Of a stretch of 54,499 nucleotides of DNA, positions 1 through 9,245 are shown in pieces; the stretch's first letter is position 1, and each line of letters starts with the position of its first letter. The notes beneath the pieces were generated by a model, which saw only the letters and a list, made by a program, of their open reading frames with translations, ran no database searches and was not told the origin of the DNA. Where the stretch lies: positions 1 to 54,499 of the forward strand of contig CAIVCR010000023.1 of NCBI GenBank assembly GCA_903904515.1. The letters run 5' to 3'. Both the position numbers and the translations under genes were made by a program. The stretch comes from an uncultured Bacteroidia bacterium. Its GTDB lineage: Bacteria; Bacteroidota; Bacteroidia; Bacteroidales; Prolixibacteraceae.

Positions 1-825
1 ACCTACCTGGAAATTAAAGTCATTTCTCTTGAGCCCTTTTGCTGCAATCTGGGTGTCATCCAAAGCGCGTGAAGCTGCAGAATCACCGGTAAAGCCATAT
101 GCAAAATAATTGTCTAATGAAGACTGGTCGAAAATTATTAAGTTATGATTCTGGCTCCGGTTTGTTTTTTCACGGTTGTTGAATAATCCCGTGACATTCA
201 AAAACCCATCGGTGCCCAGTTTTGTCCCGTAGTTTAAATCTACGTTAACAGTCTGTCCGTCATTTTTCGAGGTTTGTCCTGAGGTTACCGATGCTGTTAC
301 TCCGGCGCTGCTTTTCAGAATAATATTTATAACTCCGGCAATCGCATCCGAACCGTACTGGGCCGATGCGCCATCTCTTAAAACTTCGATGCGGTCAACA
401 GCCGAAATTGGAATGGTGCTTAAATCGGTCCCTACCGAACCATTGCCTACCGTATTTTGATAATTCACCAATGAAGTGGTGTGCCTCCTTTTCCCGTTTA
501 CCAATACCAAAACCTGATCGGGGCCAAGACCACGCAGTGAAACCGGGTCAATATGCTCGGTTCCGTCAGCAGCTGATTGGCGGTTGCTGTTGAATGAGGG
601 GACGATATAGTTCACCAGATCATTCAGATTGTTGACCGGCATGGCCGACTGTACTTTTTTGATATCGATAACGTCAACAGGTACAGGTGAATTTAATTTT
701 GTTCTGACGCTTCCTCTGTTTCCCACAACAATAATGTCCTGTAGATCAAATTCCTTTATCTCCTGGGCATGAACGGAAGAAAATCCGATCAGACTCAGGA
801 TTAAAATTGCAAATAGTGATTTCAT
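1..825 (-). CDS. TonB-dependent receptor, N-terminal part (cut by window edge)
   Basis: Outer-membrane, TonB-powered importer of a ligand that cannot be told from this part. The first 275 residues are present and the C-terminal barrel lies beyond base 1. Starting at the ATG at 825, translation gives a signal peptide (MKSLFAILILSLIGFSSVHA), a possible TonB box near residues 25-32 (FDLQDIIVVG) and then a plug domain with RGLGPDQVLVLVNGKRRH and the typical plug end EVLRDGASAQYGSDAIAGVI. It lacks the carboxypeptidase-like N-terminal domain usual in SusC proteins, so I call it a general TonB receptor and not SusC. No SusD gene is visible. A palindrome at 1052-1063 lies about 230 bases upstream of its start. 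The family is clear; the substrate is unknown. Confidence 0.93.
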   Translation of the reverse strand, partial: MKSLFAILILSLIGFSSVHAQEIKEFDLQDIIVVGNRGSVRTKLNSPVPVDVIDIKKVQSAMPVNNLNDLVNYIVPSFNSNRQSAADGTEHIDPVSLRGLGPDQVLVLVNGKRRHTTSLVNYQNTVGNGSVGTDLSTIPISAVDRIEVLRDGASAQYGSDAIAGVINIILKSSAGVTASVTSGQTSKNDGQTVNVDLNYGTKLGTDGFLNVTGLFNNREKTNRSQNHNLIIFDQSSLDNYFAYGFTGDSAASRALDDTQIAAKGLKRNDFNFQVG

Positions 826-1051
826 AAAAATATTATTTTAGTAATTGTGCGTAATATTTTGTGAAAATCGAATGAAAATCATCTTTTTTCACTCAATCAA
901 CCCATTTTAAGGGGATGAATGACCTTTAAAATATTATTTGCAAGATTACTCTTTTTATTTTGGTCTTGAAATACCTTATATGGTGTAAATTATGTACCCT
1001 ATTTACGGTATATATAAAAAAATTGAAACCGTGAGATCTCAACCTTCCTAG

Positions 1052-1063
1052 CTATCCGGATAG
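1052..1063. promoter_or_regulatory. 12-bp palindrome CTATCCGGATAG, copy 1
   Basis: A perfect palindrome in the gap upstream of the TonB receptor. The identical 12-mer occurs at 35317-35328, upstream of the glycosidase island. It could be an operator half of a shared regulon, or only part of the neighbouring hairpin. The sequence identity is seen; the function is inferred. Confidence 0.35.
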
Positions 1064-1095
1064 TGAGAGTCTGACTTTAAGTCAGACTCTCACTA
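1061..1095 (-). terminator. Perfect 17-bp hairpin directly after the acyl-CoA ligase stop codon
   Basis: The arms at 1061-1077 and 1079-1095 are exact reverse complements (TAGTGAGAGTCTGACTT and its complement). The hairpin starts at the base next to the ligase stop codon, which suits transcription termination or protection of the mRNA 3' end. No T-run follows on the minus strand, so it is not a textbook intrinsic terminator. Its outer end overlaps the palindrome CTATCCGGATAG (1052-1063). Confidence 0.6.
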
Positions 1096-2733
1096 TTACA
1101 AAAACCTGCTGCGTAGTGCTACCTTATTAATTTTACCAACAGTGGTTTTGTCAATAAAATCTGCCCGTTGAACTTTTAAGGTTATAGCTTCTCTGGGTAG
1201 TATGCCGGTATCAACGCTGGCTTTCACGATTTGAGCAATATCCCGGTCCTCAAAAGTTGCACCGGCTTTTGCCACAACGATGGCCAATGGAACTTCTCCC
1301 CAGTTGGTATCGGGATATCCGATAACTGCAACCTCAGAAACCCCTTCATATTTGGCAATAACATCCTCAATCTCCAATGAACTGAGCCACTCTCCGCCTA
1401 CTTTTATAACATCTTTGGTCCGGTCAGTAATCCGGATGCTCCCCTTTTGATTGACGCAAGCCACATCATTGGTATGCATCCATCCACCATCCCACAGCTT
1501 TTCGGAATGAACATGATCTTTTAAATAGCCCTGGGTTAAATAAGGGGAGCGAACAACGATTTCGCCGGATGTCTTATCGTCGTTGGGCACATCCTTCCCT
1601 TCAGCATCGACAACGCGCATTTGCGCCAGACCGATGGGGACTCCTGTACGGCAACGGATATCAGCCTGCTCTTCTGGCGTAAGATCAAGCTCATCTTCAG
1701 TTAATTGGGACAGCGATAATACAGGACAGGTTTCAGACATTCCGTATCCTCCGAAAACATCAATACCTCGTTTTAAAGCCTCAATGGCCAATGCCCGCGG
1801 CAAGGCGGCTCCGCCAATGATGCAGGTCCAACGGGAAAGATCAAATTGTTCAGAGGAGGGCTCTTTTAAAAGCATATTTAGGATTGTCGGCACACAATGG
1901 CTGAAAGTCACTTTATGTATATCAAGGAGTTTCAGAAGCATGGCCGGGACATATTTACCGGGATATACCTGTTTTGTTCCTAAAAAGGTTGCAATATATG
2001 GAAGTCCCCAGGCATGCACGTGAAACATGGGTGTTAGTGGCATATAAATCGATTCCCGGTGCAGACGGCCCTGCACAGAATTTGATGCAAGTGCAGCTCC
2101 GGTGGAAAGGGTATGCAAGACCAGTTGCCTGTGCGAGAAATAGACCCCCTTTGGAAGACCCGTAGTCCCGGTTGTATAAAAAGTCGTTGCACGGGTATTT
2201 TCGTCAAAGTCCGGAAAGTCAAATTCGGGAGATGCTGCTGCCAACATGGTTTCATACTCACCTTCAAACTGAAAATGGTGCTTGCAAATCTCTCCCCCCT
2301 CATCAATTAAAATAAATTTGCGACCCTCGGCAATCCGCCCCCTGATCCCTTCAAGTATAGGCAGAAAATCGGTGTGGGTAATAATAACATCATCCTCGGC
2401 ATGATCAATGGTATACATCATTTGTTCAGGCGCGAGTCTGATATTGATTGTATGAAGGACAGCCCCCATCATGGGAATTGCATAGTATGCCTCCAGGTAG
2501 CGATGTGAATCATAATCCATAACAGCCACCGTATCTCCCGGTTTAACGCCAATTGAAATCAGGGCATTCGCAAGACGGTGCACCCGCTCCTGCCAGGATT
2601 TATAGGTAAGGGTGAGCTGATCCCGGTAAATAATTTCCTGATTGGGGTTATAAGCCAGCGGAGCCAGGAACAGCTGTTTAATAAGCAGTGGATATTCGTA
2701 CGCTGATTTAGTTTTTTCGATCAAATTGCTCAT
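1096..2733 (-). CDS. Medium/long-chain fatty acid--CoA ligase (AMP-forming)
   Basis: Cytoplasmic adenylate-forming enzyme of 545 residues that activates a carboxylic acid, probably a medium-chain fatty acid, to its CoA thioester through an acyl-AMP. Seen: the phosphate-binding loop TTGTTGLPKG at residues 187-196, the adenine-binding motif YGMSETCPV at 330-338, TND at 421-423, the hinge region DRTKDVIK at 437-444 and the C-terminal catalytic lysine in TVGKINK near 534. Length and layout match AlkK-like ligases (about 540-550 residues). It has no signal peptide or membrane segment. It stands alone with 234 bases upstream and a hairpin directly after its stop. The substrate cannot be fixed from sequence; an aryl or branched acid is possible. 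Confidence 0.9.
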   Translation of the reverse strand: MSNLIEKTKSAYEYPLLIKQLFLAPLAYNPNQEIIYRDQLTLTYKSWQERVHRLANALISIGVKPGDTVAVMDYDSHRYLEAYYAIPMMGAVLHTINIRLAPEQMMYTIDHAEDDVIITHTDFLPILEGIRGRIAEGRKFILIDEGGEICKHHFQFEGEYETMLAAASPEFDFPDFDENTRATTFYTTGTTGLPKGVYFSHRQLVLHTLSTGAALASNSVQGRLHRESIYMPLTPMFHVHAWGLPYIATFLGTKQVYPGKYVPAMLLKLLDIHKVTFSHCVPTILNMLLKEPSSEQFDLSRWTCIIGGAALPRALAIEALKRGIDVFGGYGMSETCPVLSLSQLTEDELDLTPEEQADIRCRTGVPIGLAQMRVVDAEGKDVPNDDKTSGEIVVRSPYLTQGYLKDHVHSEKLWDGGWMHTNDVACVNQKGSIRITDRTKDVIKVGGEWLSSLEIEDVIAKYEGVSEVAVIGYPDTNWGEVPLAIVVAKAGATFEDRDIAQIVKASVDTGILPREAITLKVQRADFIDKTTVGKINKVALRSRFL

Positions 2734-2967
2734 AACGCTTTATTGATTAATTAGTTTCGCTTGAATTAGTTGGAAATCCGGATGAAACCACACACAGTAG
2801 AAAGGTCCCAAAACAGATTATTAATCTGCAAAGAAGTAAATTTTTATGGATTGAAACAACACAGACTTTCCCGAATCTCTAATTTTAGTTGATGCGTTGC
2901 CCGGAAGATCCAGAGCAAAATGATTGGAGAAGAGGGCTTTCTCCATCCCGGATTTAACCGGAGACCC

Positions 2968-3576
2968 TTAAACCGGCCAGGAGTGTTCGTTCCATTTTTC
3001 AGTGGATGCTCCTAAGGGGAAAACTTCAATCGGATAATAGATGGGCCCCTCGGGAAAAAGTCTGCTCTCAAAAAGGATAAGTTTGGACAATGTATATTCT
3101 ATTGCAACTGAATGTTGAATTTCTTTAACTGCACCATCCAGAACCGGCGATATTCCCTGTTTGGGGAGGAATCGTCCTAAGGTTAAATGGGGACGGAATA
3201 TCTTCTCCCCGGAATGAAAATCCAATGCCAACATCGATTGGTCCAATGCCTTCTTAAGTTCAAACAATGAATCAGTTGCCTTTATTCCGAGCCATAAAAC
3301 CCGGGGTTCTATCCCTTTTTTAAAAATACCGGGACCTAATAATGAAAACGAAAAAGGAGGTGTAGATTGAACAGATAAACGGATAAATTCGATGAGATTC
3401 GGAATTTGATATACCTCGACCTCTCCAAAGAAATAGAGTGTTAAATGTAAATTCTCACTCCTTACCCATTTGATATGATAGTGGCCCTGAAGTAAGTTTT
3501 GCAACTCTTTCATCCTTTCAACTACCGGACCAACCGGTTCGACAGGCAATGCGAGAAAGACTCTTTTCTTTTCCAT
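2968..3576 (-). CDS. thpR: RNA 2',3'-cyclic phosphodiesterase (ThpR/LigT family)
   Basis: Cytoplasmic 2H phosphoesterase of 202 residues that hydrolyses 2',3'-cyclic phosphate RNA ends; some relatives ligate tRNA halves in vitro. The two defining HxTx motifs are present: HLTL at residues 44-47 and HLTL at 130-133, each followed by the usual hydrophobic strand and a GxF/GRF context. The length is normal for the family, which is about 180-200 residues. The start ATG at 3576 gives the expected N-terminus (MEKKRVFLAL). It is monocistronic, with the ahpF terminator upstream. Its physiological role is not settled even in well-studied relatives. Confidence 0.88.
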   Translation of the reverse strand: MEKKRVFLALPVEPVGPVVERMKELQNLLQGHYHIKWVRSENLHLTLYFFGEVEVYQIPNLIEFIRLSVQSTPPFSFSLLGPGIFKKGIEPRVLWLGIKATDSLFELKKALDQSMLALDFHSGEKIFRPHLTLGRFLPKQGISPVLDGAVKEIQHSVAIEYTLSKLILFESRLFPEGPIYYPIEVFPLGASTEKWNEHSWPV

Positions 3577-3740
3577 TCAGCGTGATATATCGGAAATCTA
3601 ATAGTTAATGTCCCATTAAATATTCCAGCAGTATTTGAAAATTATCCGGACTTAAATTTTCGAATTTATTTAACACATAAAACTTTAGTGCGACAATTGA
3701 AATTTTCAAGACAAATTTAGCTATTCATAAATTCACCTGA

Positions 3741-3779
3741 AAACAAAAAAACGAACTCTGCTTTTTAAAGTGAGTTCGT
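3741..3779 (-). terminator. Rho-independent terminator of ahpF
   Basis: Minus-strand hairpin with arms at 3772-3779 and 3751-3758 (ACGAACTC/GAGTTCGT), extended by an inner CTTT/AAAG pairing, and followed on the minus strand by TTTTTTGTTTT. It starts 36 bases past the ahpF stop. This is the best canonical intrinsic terminator in the window. Confidence 0.8.
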
Positions 3780-3815
3780 CATACAGAAACTTTTAATTTA
3801 ATCAGAAAAACCAGC

Positions 3816-5375
3816 TCAATTTAACAGAAGTTTATCTTTGATCCTATCTTCAAAAGCGGAAAGTGCAGCTTTTGATCCTTCACCCATGGCGATTACGATC
3901 TGTTTGAAGGGAACAACAGAAACATCACCTGCGGCGTAGACACCCGGTACATTGGTCCTGCAATTACTGTCAATAATAATTTCACCTACCCTGTTCACCT
4001 CAACGAGCTTGCTAAAAATTTGGCTGTTGGCCGTCAACCCGATCTGAACAAAAATTCCGTCAAGATCCAGTTGCTGTGTCTCTCCGGTATTCCGATGTTT
4101 GAACTGCAATGCGGTAACTTTTGTCCCATCACCATCAATATGGAGTGTTTCCACTCCGGCTACTATTTTCACATTGGGTAGTGTTTTTAGCTTATCCTGA
4201 AGAATCTGATCCCCCTTAAGCTCTGTCATATATTCAAGAACAGTAACCTCTGAAGCAATGAACGACAAGTCAATAGCAGCTTCGAGTCCGGAGTTACCTC
4301 CCCCAATAACCGCAACCCGTTTTCCTTTATAGAATGGGCCATCACAGTGGGCACAAAAGGCCACTCCCGAACCGATGTATTGGCTCTCGCCCGCAACATT
4401 CAAACGCCTCCAGCTGGCACCCGTCGCAATAATCAGTGCGGGAGCTGCCAATTTTTCACCCAGTGAAGTAATTACCTGTTTTTGACCATCTACCAAATCA
4501 ATCTGGTCTATTTTCCGGTTTTCAAGTATCTCGATAGGGTATTCCTTAAGATGAGTTTTAAGATTCGCAACCAACTGCTTACCCGTTGTTTGTGGAACTG
4601 AAATCATATTTTCAATGCCTACCGTTTCGACAACCTGTCCCCCAATCTGATCGGCCACTATGGCCACCTTTAATCCCTTTCGGGCTGAATATATCGCTGC
4701 CGAGACTCCGGAAGGACCCCCTCCGGCAACAATAACATCGTAGTATTTTGATTCAGCAACTGAAGCGTTGTAATTCGTACCAAATTTCTCCTCAAGTTTT
4801 GTCAGTAATTCCCCAAGGGTGGCACGACCAACATGGAGCAACTCTCCATTCGCATAAACAGAAGGTACTGCCTGAATATTAAGCTGATCCACCTCTTCCT
4901 GGTTAATCGCTCCATCTACAATCTCGTGATGAATCGTACTATTGAGGATTGAAAGCATATTCAGGGCCTGGACAACATCGGGACAATTTGTACACGTAAG
5001 TGAAATATAGCTTTGAATAAGGATGTTGCCTGTCAGAGCCTGAATGCGGTTGATAATAAGTTCATCAGGTATATTCTTCCCGATACCGTCCATATTCAGA
5101 ATAGCAAGCAGTAAAGAGCTAAACTCATGTCCGGTTGGAACAGCTCGAAATTTTATTTGTGACGGAATCCCATCTTTCAGAATCGTAAAACTCAGCCCCT
5201 CGCCACCAGTTTCATTACAATTAATTTTATCGGAACAGGATGCCACCTCCTGAAGTAATCCGATCAGTTCCTCGCGGTTTGGATGATCAGTGCTTACGTC
5301 AATATTAAAGGTATACCTGGATTTTAATCCTTCGAAAAGTGTGCTTATTTGATCTTTGATTGGTTGTTCTAACAT
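3816..5375 (-). CDS. ahpF: Alkyl hydroperoxide reductase subunit F
   Basis: Cytoplasmic FAD flavoprotein disulfide reductase that passes electrons from NAD(P)H to AhpC. The 519 residues carry an N-terminal tandem thioredoxin-fold domain (about 1-200) with the CTNC pair C128/C131. A flavin domain follows, with the FAD motif GGGPSG at 218-223, the catalytic CAHC pair C341/C344, a second Rossmann motif GGGNSG near 358-363 and the C-terminal GVYAAGDV. Spacing agrees closely with E. coli AhpF (C129/C132 and C345/C348). It lies 70 bases downstream of ahpC in the same direction and very probably shares its OxyR-controlled transcript, with a strong terminator after it. Confidence 0.97.
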   Translation of the reverse strand: MLEQPIKDQISTLFEGLKSRYTFNIDVSTDHPNREELIGLLQEVASCSDKINCNETGGEGLSFTILKDGIPSQIKFRAVPTGHEFSSLLLAILNMDGIGKNIPDELIINRIQALTGNILIQSYISLTCTNCPDVVQALNMLSILNSTIHHEIVDGAINQEEVDQLNIQAVPSVYANGELLHVGRATLGELLTKLEEKFGTNYNASVAESKYYDVIVAGGGPSGVSAAIYSARKGLKVAIVADQIGGQVVETVGIENMISVPQTTGKQLVANLKTHLKEYPIEILENRKIDQIDLVDGQKQVITSLGEKLAAPALIIATGASWRRLNVAGESQYIGSGVAFCAHCDGPFYKGKRVAVIGGGNSGLEAAIDLSFIASEVTVLEYMTELKGDQILQDKLKTLPNVKIVAGVETLHIDGDGTKVTALQFKHRNTGETQQLDLDGIFVQIGLTANSQIFSKLVEVNRVGEIIIDSNCRTNVPGVYAAGDVSVVPFKQIVIAMGEGSKAALSAFEDRIKDKLLLN

Positions 5376-5445
5376 GAGAGGGAGTTTTAAAACAGGGAGA
5401 TTCCTTTACAGTTTCTCCCTGTTGATTTGATATATATAGAGGTAA

Positions 5446-6009
5446 TTAAATTTTCCCGACAAGGTCAATGCTTGGCTTTAGCGTTTCGGCACCTTGTTTC
5501 CATTTGGCCGGGCAAACTTCTGAAGGATGACTGGCAACAAACTGAAGCGCCTGCAGACGTCTAAGCAGCTCTTCTGCATTCCGTCCTACATTTCCGGCAA
5601 TCACCTCATAGGCAACAATCTCCCCTTTTGGATTAACGATAAATGTACCCCGTTCAGCAAGACCGACCTCCTCAATCATTACATCGAAACCTCTGGCCAA
5701 TACACCAGTCGGGTCAGCAAGCATCGGATAATTGATTTTTTTAATCGTATCAGAGGTATCGTGCCACGCTTTGTGTACGAAATGGGTGTCACACGACACA
5801 GAGTAGATTTCGGTATTGGCAGCTTTAAATTCGCTGTATTTACTGGCCAAATCCTCCAACTCAGTCGGACATACAAATGTAAAATCGGCGGGGTAGAAGA
5901 AAAATACTGACCATTTACCCAACACATCATTTTTTGTTACTTGTTTAAATTCGTTGTTAGTGAAAGCCTGAACTTTAAAGTCCACAATTTCTTTTCCAAT
6001 TTGAGACAT
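5446..6009 (-). CDS. ahpC: Alkyl hydroperoxide reductase subunit C (typical 2-Cys peroxiredoxin)
   Basis: Cytoplasmic peroxiredoxin of 187 residues that reduces H2O2 and organic hydroperoxides and is recycled by AhpF. The peroxidatic cysteine is C47 in the motif ADFTFVCPTE, and the resolving cysteine is C166 in SEVCPAKW, exactly where E. coli AhpC has them. The length is the same as the E. coli protein. A well-spaced Bacteroidota-type promoter (6070-6101) lies about 60 bases upstream, and a perfect inverted repeat just above it probably binds the divergently encoded OxyR. First gene of the ahpC-ahpF unit. Confidence 0.97.
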   Translation of the reverse strand: MSQIGKEIVDFKVQAFTNNEFKQVTKNDVLGKWSVFFFYPADFTFVCPTELEDLASKYSEFKAANTEIYSVSCDTHFVHKAWHDTSDTIKKINYPMLADPTGVLARGFDVMIEEVGLAERGTFIVNPKGEIVAYEVIAGNVGRNAEELLRRLQALQFVASHPSEVCPAKWKQGAETLKPSIDLVGKI

Positions 6010-6069
6010 AATTTTTAATTTTTATTTGTTAATACTGATTCTGTTTGTGATCATTTAATTTTGATGATA

Positions 6070-6101
6070 CAAAAGTATGTCGTACACTTTTATTTATCAA
6101 A
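6070..6101 (-). promoter_or_regulatory. -33/-7 promoter of ahpC
   Basis: On the minus strand, TTTG at 6101-6098 and TACTTTTG at 6077-6070 are separated by 20 nt. This matches the Bacteroidota primary sigma consensus TTTG / TAnnTTTG with its usual spacing, and gives a leader of about 55-60 nt before the ahpC start. Confidence 0.65.
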
Positions 6102-6107
6102 CAGATA

Positions 6108-6129
6108 TTATCAATAACTATATTGATAA
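6108..6129. promoter_or_regulatory. Putative OxyR operator between ahpC and oxyR
   Basis: A perfect inverted repeat: TTATCAATA at 6108-6116, spacer ACTA, then TATTGATAA at 6121-6129. A further TATCAA lies at 6095-6100. The repeat sits just upstream of the ahpC -33 element and just upstream of a -7-like TATCTTTG (6138-6145) reading toward oxyR. Its place fits an activator site for ahpC that also controls oxyR. OxyR binding is inferred. Confidence 0.5.
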
Positions 6130-6288
6130 AAACGATATATCTTTGTGCATTCAAAAAAATCTGTAATGAATGAACCAGGGAAGGTTATTTAGTCCTGATG
6201 TCGGTAACCGATTGTAAATTCATGAAAACCGAACACAAAGGTTTATGCGCAGTTTCACTTTTACTTTAATACTTCATAGATAAATCAG

Positions 6289-7212
6289 ATGACTCTTCAA
6301 CAACTGGAATATATTATAGCATTGGACAAAACGCGACATTTTGTGCGTGCGGCTGAACTGTGTGGCATAACCCAATCGACCTTAAGTGCCATGATTCAAA
6401 AGCTTGAAGATGAGTTTGGTTGCCGGATTTTTGACCGGTCAGCCCACCCTATTGTACCAACGGAAGCCGGCCTTATGGTGATACACCATGCGCAGGTAAT
6501 TTTGTTTAATGTCAGGCAATTGCAGGAAAATATTCTGACAGAGAAAGGTTCGCTGACTGGTTCACTTTCGCTGGCTATAATTCCTACCGTTGCCCCCTAT
6601 ATTTTACCTGGCCTGATTGCTACTTTTCGCAAGGAGTATCCCAATATTTCACTGAAGATTAATGAAATGAGAACGGAGTCCATAATCCGAAGGCTTCACA
6701 CGGCCGAAATAGACATGGCCATTTTGTCAACCCCTTTGAACGACCCAAAAATTCTGGAGGTGCCGCTTTATTACGAAAAATTTGTGGCCTATATTTCGCC
6801 TGACGAACCGATTTACAGTCAGCAGGAGATCTCCACCAGCGAAATGCCCATGGAACACCTCTGGGTTTTGGCTGAGGGACATTGCCTCAGAAACCAGGTG
6901 CTTAATTTTTGTGAAAATAAGACATTTACTCCTACTTATGAAGCCGGAAGTATCGACACACTGGTGAAGATCGTCGATTACAACGGCGGTTACACGGTTA
7001 TTCCTGAATTGCATATTGCATTACTCACTGAAACACAAAAACTTAATCTTCGCAAAATCGTACGTCCTGAAGCTACGCGCGAAATAGCGCTGGTAATTCG
7101 TCACCATTACGTACGGGAAGGATTAATGAATGCCGTTGCCAACAGTATTACGCAAATTATCCCAGCTCATATGGTTGATGCGCGGTTAAAAAAGTTTGCT
7201 ATAAAATTATAA
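6289..7212 (+). CDS. oxyR: Hydrogen peroxide-sensing LysR-type regulator
   Basis: LysR-family transcription factor of 307 residues. An N-terminal winged helix-turn-helix (about 1-60, with CGITQSTLSAMIQKLEDEFG) is followed by a substrate-binding-type sensor domain. The redox pair of OxyR is present at C199 and C208 in GHCLRNQVLNFC, the same numbering as in E. coli, so peroxide sensing through a disulfide is well supported. It diverges from ahpC across 279 bases containing an inverted repeat and promoter elements, the classic arrangement for local control of ahpCF. No other gene follows closely: the GH35 gene starts 125 bases later and has its own upstream AT-rich region. Confidence 0.95.
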   Translation: MTLQQLEYIIALDKTRHFVRAAELCGITQSTLSAMIQKLEDEFGCRIFDRSAHPIVPTEAGLMVIHHAQVILFNVRQLQENILTEKGSLTGSLSLAIIPTVAPYILPGLIATFRKEYPNISLKINEMRTESIIRRLHTAEIDMAILSTPLNDPKILEVPLYYEKFVAYISPDEPIYSQQEISTSEMPMEHLWVLAEGHCLRNQVLNFCENKTFTPTYEAGSIDTLVKIVDYNGGYTVIPELHIALLTETQKLNLRKIVRPEATREIALVIRHHYVREGLMNAVANSITQIIPAHMVDARLKKFAIKL

Positions 7213-7337
7213 GGCAGCCTATTTCTCCATTTACTAAATTTTAAAACATATCATAAATCTAAATAGGATTTAATTGCTGTTTGAACCGTCACTTTTCCCT
7301 AACTTTACACGCAAATCAGATTTCTAAAACTTTCACT

Positions 7338-9155
7338 ATGCGTAAAATAATTGCACTTCTTTGTCTGTTCGGAATGGTTAATCTTTATTCAATTGGTCAG
7401 ACGGCTACCCACTCCTTCACTTTATCCAAAACAGATTTTTTGCTTGACGGGAAACCATTTCAGATCATTTCCGGTGAAATGCATCCTGCCCGGATTCCTG
7501 TTGAATATTGGCGTCACCGGATTCAAATGGCCAAAGCGATGGGATGCAATACGATTGCTGCGTATGTTTTCTGGAATTACCACGAATCGGAACCCGGAAA
7601 GTTTGATTTTCAAACAGAGAATCACAATATTGCCCAGTTCATCAGAATTGTAAAAGAGGAGGGAATGTATCTTATTTTGCGCCCCGGGCCATACGTATGC
7701 GCCGAATGGGAATTTGGGGGGCTCCCATCCTATCTGCTTAAGATTCCTGATATTAAAGTTCGTTGCATGGATCCCCGCTATCTTGAAGGTGTTGACAGGT
7801 ATATCAAACAGTTGGCTCTTCAGGTAAAAGATTTACAGGTGACCAACGGTGGCCCGATCCTGATGGTTCAGGTTGAAAATGAGTACGGAAGTTATGGGAA
7901 CGACAGGCGCTATATGAAATGGATTCAGGAAGTGTGGAAAAATAATGGGATTAAGGTTCCATTTTATACTGCTGATGGAGCAACCCCCTTTATGCTTGAA
8001 GCAGGTTCGTTACCCGATGCAGCAATCGGTCTTGATCCGGCTGCAAGTGACGCTGAATACGACCAGGCGACCAAAGCAAACCCCAATGTCCCTTCATTTA
8101 CCAGCGAATTATATCCAGGGTGGCTCACCCATTGGGGAGAAAAATGGCAACGGCCCGATACCTTGGGGTTACTAAAGGATGTAAAGTGGTTAATGGATCA
8201 TAAAAAATCATTCAATTTCTATGTGATTCACGGTGGAACAAACTTTGGCTACTGGGCAGGAGCAAATGCCTTTAATCCAACCCAATATCAACCTGATGTG
8301 ACCAGTTACGATTACGATGCACCGATTAATGAGATGGGTCAGCCAACTCCAAAATACTATGCTTTACGTAATTTATTGGCCAAATATCAACCAGCTACTT
8401 TAAAACAAACACCAATACCTGCTGAAAATCCGGTAATCGAAATACCTGAAATCAAGTTTACTTCAACAGGCTCTGTCTGGGATAACCTTCCGCCAGCTAT
8501 TGTAACACCACAACCAAAACCAATGGAGATGTTCGGACAGAAAGCCGGCTTTATCCTTTACCGCACGAACCTGATCGGTCACAAAAAGGGGAAACTCCGC
8601 ATTACAGAACTTCACGATTATGCCACAATCTTTATCGACGGGAAGTTCGTCGGCAAACTCGACCGCTGCAAGGCAGAGAATATCATCGAGTTGCCTGAAG
8701 CAACAACTGCCAATCCGCAACTCGACATTCTTGTAGAAGGGATGGGCCGAATTAATTTTGCGGAATACATGATTGACCGTAAAGGAATTACGGAACGTGT
8801 TTCGCTGGATGGGATGACACTGATGAACTGGAAGGTTTTCACCCTCCCATTTGATGAAACCTACCTGAGCCATTTGAAATTTTCAGCCTCAGCCACTTCT
8901 TCAAAGCCAGGCAATTTCTTCAAAGGTGAATTTGAATTGGCAACAACCGGCGACACTTATCTTGATGTATCGCAATGGGAGAAAGGGGTGGTCTGGATTA
9001 ACGGGCACAACCTGGGAAGGTACTGGAATATTGGGCCTCAAAAACAGTTGTACTGCCCTGCTCCATGGCTGAAAAAGGGGAAAAATGAGCTGGTAATTTT
9101 CGATCTCCATCAACTTATTCCCAAACCGGTAAAAGGGGTAAAAAAGATGGAATAA
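7338..9155 (+). CDS. Exported beta-galactosidase, glycoside hydrolase family 35
   Basis: Retaining exo-beta-galactosidase of GH35, 605 residues. I chose the ATG at 7338 over the upstream TTG at 7281 because it starts a clean signal peptide (MRKIIALLCLFGMVNLYSIGQ). The TIM barrel begins at once (FLLDGKPFQIISGEMHPAR). The acid/base glutamate is in VQVENEYGSYG (E182) and the nucleophile in FTSELYPGW (E257), numbered from this start. C-terminal beta-sandwich domains follow, ending with GVVWINGHNLGRYWNIGPQ, a typical GH35 ending. It probably acts in the periplasm. It is encoded on the opposite strand from the large glycosidase island but may serve the same substrate. A TAACTTTA element at 7300-7307 could be its -7 box. 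Confidence 0.93.
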   Translation: MRKIIALLCLFGMVNLYSIGQTATHSFTLSKTDFLLDGKPFQIISGEMHPARIPVEYWRHRIQMAKAMGCNTIAAYVFWNYHESEPGKFDFQTENHNIAQFIRIVKEEGMYLILRPGPYVCAEWEFGGLPSYLLKIPDIKVRCMDPRYLEGVDRYIKQLALQVKDLQVTNGGPILMVQVENEYGSYGNDRRYMKWIQEVWKNNGIKVPFYTADGATPFMLEAGSLPDAAIGLDPAASDAEYDQATKANPNVPSFTSELYPGWLTHWGEKWQRPDTLGLLKDVKWLMDHKKSFNFYVIHGGTNFGYWAGANAFNPTQYQPDVTSYDYDAPINEMGQPTPKYYALRNLLAKYQPATLKQTPIPAENPVIEIPEIKFTSTGSVWDNLPPAIVTPQPKPMEMFGQKAGFILYRTNLIGHKKGKLRITELHDYATIFIDGKFVGKLDRCKAENIIELPEATTANPQLDILVEGMGRINFAEYMIDRKGITERVSLDGMTLMNWKVFTLPFDETYLSHLKFSASATSSKPGNFFKGEFELATTGDTYLDVSQWEKGVVWINGHNLGRYWNIGPQKQLYCPAPWLKKGKNELVIFDLHQLIPKPVKGVKKME

Positions 9156-9245
9156 AACTCATGTTTTTTGCAGGTGATTCTTGGTATCATTGCCATCAGA
9201 TTATAACAGGAAAAGATCCTGAATCTTATCTGATTAAATAAACAG

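Noticed and set aside
1-825. TonB receptor considered as the SusC of the glycosidase island
   Set aside because: It lacks the SusC-type N-terminal domain, has no SusD in view and is 34 kb from the first island gene. A regulatory link is kept only as a hypothesis through the shared palindrome.
2815-2833. Palindrome-like CAGATTATTAATCTG upstream of the acyl-CoA ligase gene
   Set aside because: A short AT-rich palindrome with no second copy seen and no clear position relative to a promoter.
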